From: Hymenobacter sp.
Lineage (GTDB): Bacteria; Bacteroidota; Bacteroidia; Cytophagales; Hymenobacteraceae
Direction: 5' to 3'
Assembly (NCBI GenBank): GCA_025362615.1
Contig: JANYFQ010000557.1
Span: 1-10,543 of the forward strand
Length of the DNA stretch: 10,543 bases
Part shown: positions 6,982 to 10,543 of the stretch, piece by piece
Numbering within the stretch: position 1 is the stretch's first letter
How the letters are laid out: each line of letters begins with the position of its first letter
Notes under the pieces: generated by a model
The model's input: the letters and a program-made list of their open reading frames with translations, nothing else
Told to the model about the DNA's origin: nothing
The model's database searches: none
Program-made: the position numbers and the translations under genes

Positions 6982-9900
6982 TTAAGCTAGAATGTTGGAA
7001 GCATTGTGCAACTCACGCGACAGCTCGTAGAGCGCGTGCTTGAGCGGCAGGAAAAACAGCGTTTCGGGGATGGTTTCGCCGGGCGGGAGTGAATCGGCGT
7101 AGCGTTGGCGGCTCAGGTTGAAGGAGTCGGCCAGGCTGTGTTCGAGGGCGGCGCGGACGGCACCGGGCGGGTTTTTGATGCCCAGGCTGGCTTGCAGACG
7201 GACTAGCTCGGGGTCGGTTAGGAGCAGGTTGAGGCAGTGGCGGACGTTGGCCAGCACGGCGTTTTTTACTTCTTCGGTTACCTCGCTGGGGTGCAGGGGG
7301 CGCAGCTCGTCGGCGCTGGCCTGGCCGGTGCCGATGGGCTGCACGATGGGCGGCGCTTCGGCGGTGCTGTCGGCGTCGAGGCCGGTGGCCAGCACGCCGC
7401 CGTTGGCGGTGGTTTGCTTGGGGTCGTCGGCCAGGATGATTTTGAAGTTTTCGGGCACCGGCGCTTCCATCACCTGGCCCAGGATGTGGCGGGCTACCTG
7501 CTCGAGCGGGCGCAGGCTGCTGCCGGGGCTGAGCAAACGCAGGTAGAGACTGCCGCGCCCGGTGAAGCACAGGTAGCGCGGCGGGGCCAGCTCCCGCAGC
7601 TTCGCCACCTGCCCCAGGTGGTAAACCAGCGCCCCAAAGTGCAGGTAAAACAGCACCCGCAGGTGCTGGGCATGAAGCAGGCGCTCGGCAAACTGGAAGT
7701 CCCGCTCGTAATTGAACAGCAGACTGGCTACTTCCTCGGAGCCAAACTGCGGGTTGGCCAGCACCACATTGAGGCAGCGGCGGGCCACGGCGGCGGTTGA
7801 TGGCAGCGGGTTGGCGGCGATGCTGTCGAGGCCGAAGCGCACGAGGCCGTTGTCTTTGCTGCCGCGCACGTCGGCCGCGCCGTCGCCCCATAAGTCGTTG
7901 CCGGCGAAGCGGAACGAGGTGCTGAACACCGGCCGGTGCTTGCGCAGCTGGCCAGCGGCGGCGGCCGGGTCGGCGTAAAACAGCACGTCGCTGGTGCCAC
8001 CGCCGATGTCCACGAAAGCCGCATTTTCGCCCGGCCCCGGCGTGACGATGCCGCGCCGGGTGAGGAAAAAGTACGGGGCCGACGACTCGGGCAGGTAAGT
8101 GGTATCGCGCGAAGTCCGAAACAGCTCCTGAAACAGCGTGTCCCACTCGCGCTGATACAGCCCGCGGCTGAACTCCGAGAAGCTCAGCGGCGCAAACCAC
8201 ACCACCTGGGTGGCATCGAGCCGCCCGCCGTTCAGGACCGCTTTGTATTTGAACAGCAGCAGCATTTCGCGGAAGAACATCCGCACCCGGTGGCGGGCGG
8301 CCTCGCTGGTTTCGCCCCATTTCAGGTTGGTGTGGTACGACTCGTTGGTTTGCTCTTCGGTGTTGATGCCGAAGCCCACGTTCACGTTGGCCAGCAGCTG
8401 GGGCGGCTCCACGGTGAAGCCAGCGGCCTCGCTGGTGGCGGTGCGGATGGGGAACTGGTAGGGCGAGCCGCCCGCGCCCAGCAGCGGCGGCACAAACTCG
8501 CGCTGCTGGTATACCCTCCAGCGTTTAAGTTGGATATTACGGGCACCATCATCCTCTATCCCACTGAACAGTCGCTCATAATGAGTGCGCTCCGGTTGGT
8601 CGACAGGTTTTTTGAGCAAAGCCACCGGCGAGTCTTCCGGCCCGAAGCTCAACGATTGGGGCGGCTGACCAGGCGCGTCGTGGTAGGCCACGTGGGTGTT
8701 GGTGGTGCCGAAGTCGATGGCGAAGCGGAACTCCTTGGTGCCCTGGCGCACCTCGCGCCACTTGGGCACCACCAGGCCCCGCCCGGCGGCCGGCGCGGGA
8801 CTGAGAATCTCCACATAATCGAAATGGGTGCCGCGCACTTCGTAGTAGGTGCTGCCCTCGTCGCTGCTGGTTTTCAGGGTGCGGCGGTAGGGGGTGGCGC
8901 TCTGCTCGGTGCCGGTTTCGGTGAGGGCGCGGCCGTTCACGCCAAAGCGCAGCTCGATGTTTTTGTTCAGCATACCTACATCAAGGATGTTGGCATCGAG
9001 GAGCATCACCTTGTAGAAGTCGTTGTACTGCGGCGCGTCCAGGATTTTGACGAACGGAAACACCGACAAGGCCACGTTGGTCACCAGCAGGCGGCCCAGG
9101 CCTTCGGTGCGCGGGTTGGGGTAGTAGGCCCGCTCGTAGTCCACGAAATCGGCCCCGCCAGCCGGGCCTACCGGCACCCGCAGGCGCACCCGTACGCAGG
9201 CCGGGTCCAGCTCCACGCTGAGCTGGGCGGCCAGGTCGGCCTGGGTGAAGTAGTCGAAATACAGCGGCTTCACGGGCAGCAGCGGCCAGCAGGTGGGCCG
9301 GTAGCCGGGCGCGATGCGCACCTGCCCGGTCTCGAAGCGGGCCGCGTCCACTTCGTAGGGCACGGTGAGGAGGGTGTCTTCCAGCAGGTCGCCCACCGTG
9401 AGGTAAGGGTAGGGCAGTTCGGGGCCGGGCAGCAGGCGGTCGGCCAGCGGGCGCGGGTCGGTGGGCGGCACGGCCGCGCCGCTGTCGCCGAGGGGCGTTT
9501 TGTTGAAATACAGCTTGCCGGGGGCTTGCAGGCCGGGGCGCAGCACCAGCGGCAGCGGCCCGGTCGGCGCGGGCTGCCGGGTGGGCTGAATGATGAAGTC
9601 GGAGGAGCGCACCACGCTTTCGTCGGGGCGCACCCGCACCAGCACCCCGGCCACGGCCACCGGGTTGCCGCCGCGGTCGGTCAGGGTGGGGTAGTCAGTA
9701 AGCTGGGCGGTGCCGGCCAGGCGGCGGGCGGTCAGCTGGTCCTGGTCGAGGGCGTCGCGCACGGCCGGGGCGAGGCGGGCCAGGGCCGGGTCGGCCACAA
9801 ATTGCTGGTACACGAAATCCTGAAACGCCTGCTCACGCTGGGCCAGGGCCACGTAGCGGCCATCGAAATAATGGCCGCCGCCCTGGGGCCGCTGCACGGC

Positions 9901-10452
9901 CAGCGGCCGGGGCGCGGGGGCCGGAAAAAATAGCGTCAGCGGCGAGGTGCCGCCCAGCAGCTGCGGCGGGTCGGTGGGCGTGGCACCGGGGAAATACAGC
10001 AAGTGCAGCTCGCTCATGTTCCGAAACCGCTCGTCGTTCAAATACAGGTTCAGCACCTGGGCAAGGGGGCGAGTGGCGGGGTCGGCTTCCAGGCGGGCCA
10101 CTTCTGTCACGCGGTTCCAGGGGCGGGCCTCCAGGCGCTGGCCGGGCTGGCGGCGCTGGTAGTAGTTGAAGGTCAGTTCCCACAAATCCCAAAACTGCCC
10201 CACCAGCCGGTGATGCACCGAATCAGGCTGCTGCACTCCGGCCGGACTGCTCACGAAAGCCAGCGCCGTTTCCACGAGGTGCATCCGGGCAAAGGGCGTG
10301 GGCAGGGCCACGGCCACCTGCGCGGCGCGGGCGCCCTCGGGGTCGAGGATGCCGCCGGGGCCTTCGATTTCGTTTCGGCCGATTTTGCTGGTGCGGCCCC
10401 AGCCCTCGTGGGTGGTGGGGCCGGTGCGGTGCAGGCGCAGGATTTTGGGCAT
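6982..10452 (-). CDS. Large Hsp70/actin-fold ATPase with long uncharacterised N-terminal half
   Basis: This is a 1156-residue cytoplasmic protein, with no signal peptide or membrane helix. The second half is a complete sugar kinase/Hsp70/actin-type ATPase. The phosphate-1 loop is FAIDFGTTNTHVAY (577-590) and an Hsp70-like connecting segment LPESSAP is at 787-793. The phosphate-2 loop is FVDIGGGTSDVLFY (813-826), the adenosine motif LCFTGRGSLYL is at 961-971, and the closing element is TTANGGVLATG (1014-1024). A helical tail runs to 1156. Residues 1-570 match nothing I know. They are rich in Pro, Leu and Arg, with an apparently beta-rich part (about 370-570, including VTNVALSVFPFVKILDAPQ). The protein is much larger than DnaK, and no DnaK substrate-binding domain is visible. 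The SrfB-type virulence-factor family is another large group with actin-like motifs and should be compared. This is the first gene of the unit, and the next starts at or within 12 nt of its stop. A role as ATP switch, polymer or chaperone for the stator proteins is inference. Confidence 0.88.
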   Translation of the reverse strand: MPKILRLHRTGPTTHEGWGRTSKIGRNEIEGPGGILDPEGARAAQVAVALPTPFARMHLVETALAFVSSPAGVQQPDSVHHRLVGQFWDLWELTFNYYQRRQPGQRLEARPWNRVTEVARLEADPATRPLAQVLNLYLNDERFRNMSELHLLYFPGATPTDPPQLLGGTSPLTLFFPAPAPRPLAVQRPQGGGHYFDGRYVALAQREQAFQDFVYQQFVADPALARLAPAVRDALDQDQLTARRLAGTAQLTDYPTLTDRGGNPVAVAGVLVRVRPDESVVRSSDFIIQPTRQPAPTGPLPLVLRPGLQAPGKLYFNKTPLGDSGAAVPPTDPRPLADRLLPGPELPYPYLTVGDLLEDTLLTVPYEVDAARFETGQVRIAPGYRPTCWPLLPVKPLYFDYFTQADLAAQLSVELDPACVRVRLRVPVGPAGGADFVDYERAYYPNPRTEGLGRLLVTNVALSVFPFVKILDAPQYNDFYKVMLLDANILDVGMLNKNIELRFGVNGRALTETGTEQSATPYRRTLKTSSDEGSTYYEVRGTHFDYVEILSPAPAAGRGLVVPKWREVRQGTKEFRFAIDFGTTNTHVAYHDAPGQPPQSLSFGPEDSPVALLKKPVDQPERTHYERLFSGIEDDGARNIQLKRWRVYQQREFVPPLLGAGGSPYQFPIRTATSEAAGFTVEPPQLLANVNVGFGINTEEQTNESYHTNLKWGETSEAARHRVRMFFREMLLLFKYKAVLNGGRLDATQVVWFAPLSFSEFSRGLYQREWDTLFQELFRTSRDTTYLPESSAPYFFLTRRGIVTPGPGENAAFVDIGGGTSDVLFYADPAAAAGQLRKHRPVFSTSFRFAGNDLWGDGAADVRGSKDNGLVRFGLDSIAANPLPSTAAVARRCLNVVLANPQFGSEEVASLLFNYERDFQFAERLLHAQHLRVLFYLHFGALVYHLGQVAKLRELAPPRYLCFTGRGSLYLRLLSPGSSLRPLEQVARHILGQVMEAPVPENFKIILADDPKQTTANGGVLATGLDADSTAEAPPIVQPIGTGQASADELRPLHPSEVTEEVKNAVLANVRHCLNLLLTDPELVRLQASLGIKNPPGAVRAALEHSLADSFNLSRQRYADSLPPGETIPETLFFLPLKHALYELSRELHNASNILA

Positions 10453-10458
10453 GGTTGG

Positions 10459-10491
10459 TTTTAGCTGTTGGCTGGATTGACGACCTGGGTT
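10459..10491. repeat. TTAGCTG-type short repeat upstream of the ATPase gene
   Basis: TTAGCTGTTGGC and TTAGCTGATGC occur as imperfect direct copies about 30 nt apart, directly upstream of the start of the - strand operon. Related words (GTTAGCTTTTGAC, TTTTAGC) occur in the gldF-gldG gap. This looks like a lineage-specific intergenic decoration. The operon's promoter should lie in this region, but no convincing Bacteroidetes TAnnTTTG / TTG pair could be placed on the - strand, and no Shine-Dalgarno site precedes the ATG. Confidence 0.4.
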
Positions 10492-10514
10492 AGCTGATGC
10501 TTCGACCTGACGAT

Positions 10515-10543
10515 AACCCCACCCCCTAGCCCCCTCCCCGTTG
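10515..10543. repeat. C-rich interspersed repeat, cut by the window edge
   Basis: The right edge holds AACCCC followed by ACCCCCTAGCCCCCTCCCC, all C-rich on the + strand with a central CTAG. It resembles the left arm of abundant C/G-rich palindromic repeats that I recall from Bacteroidetes intergenic regions, whose other arm is G-rich. The matching arm would lie beyond 10543, so whether it is a full palindrome cannot be seen. It probably marks the boundary between the - strand operon and the next unit. Confidence 0.55.

Noticed and set aside
7013..8320. A 435-codon open frame on the - strand in another frame of the ATPase gene.
   Set aside because: It is a shadow frame: Arg/Ala/Pro/Gln-rich, no motifs, and it overlaps the region coding for phosphate-2 and adenosine motifs.
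7936..9933. A 665-codon open frame on the + strand opposite the ATPase gene.
   Set aside because: It is antisense to a gene with clear Hsp70/actin motifs. Its product is low-complexity (rich in Gly, Ala, Val, His and Gln) with no domain, as expected from GC-rich codon bias on the opposite strand.

Overview
The window is GC-rich and reads as chromosome of a Bacteroidetes bacterium, most likely from the Hymenobacter/Cytophagales side. It carries a gldA-gldF-gldG set, which is a Bacteroidetes hallmark. It has A-rich leaders without clear Shine-Dalgarno sites, and short intergenic repeats (CTTAGG/CCTAAG, TTAGCTGTTG, and a C-rich CCCCCTAGCCCC element). The genus assignment is inferred from general resemblance, not from a search.

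Layout. Positions 90-3684 on the + strand hold gldA (ABC ATPase), gldF (ABC-2 permease) and gldG (membrane-anchored auxiliary subunit). They are followed by a strong intrinsic terminator at 3805-3836. Positions 3879-10452 on the - strand hold a tightly packed four-gene unit, transcribed right to left. Its first gene encodes a 1156-residue protein with an Hsp70/actin-type ATPase behind a large uncharacterised N-terminal half. The second encodes a small protein with a signal peptide and one membrane helix. The third encodes a MotA/TolQ/ExbB-type membrane protein with a long helical tail. The last encodes a MotB-type protein with the ion-binding Asp in its membrane helix and an OmpA-like C-terminal domain. 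Gaps inside the unit are 0-12, 26 and -4 nt, so co-transcription is very likely. The two units converge on the terminator region.

How the genes may work together. GldA, GldF and GldG form an ABC-type complex linked to gliding motility and surface secretion. The - strand unit looks like an ion-driven rotary stator (5:2 type, as in MotAB, ExbBD, GldLM and ZorAB). It is genetically tied to a cytoplasmic Hsp70/actin-like ATPase and to a membrane protein that could connect the two. MotA with a long cytoplasmic tail plus MotB-OmpA is the core architecture of Zorya defence systems. The partners here (no ZorC/D/E in the window) do not match a Zorya type that I know. This unit is the best candidate for an undescribed system in the window. 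Its function (defence, envelope maintenance, force transmission or export) cannot be decided from the sequence.

No rRNA, tRNA, CRISPR array, insertion sequence or transposase was seen. No gene-free stretch exceeds 300 bases.
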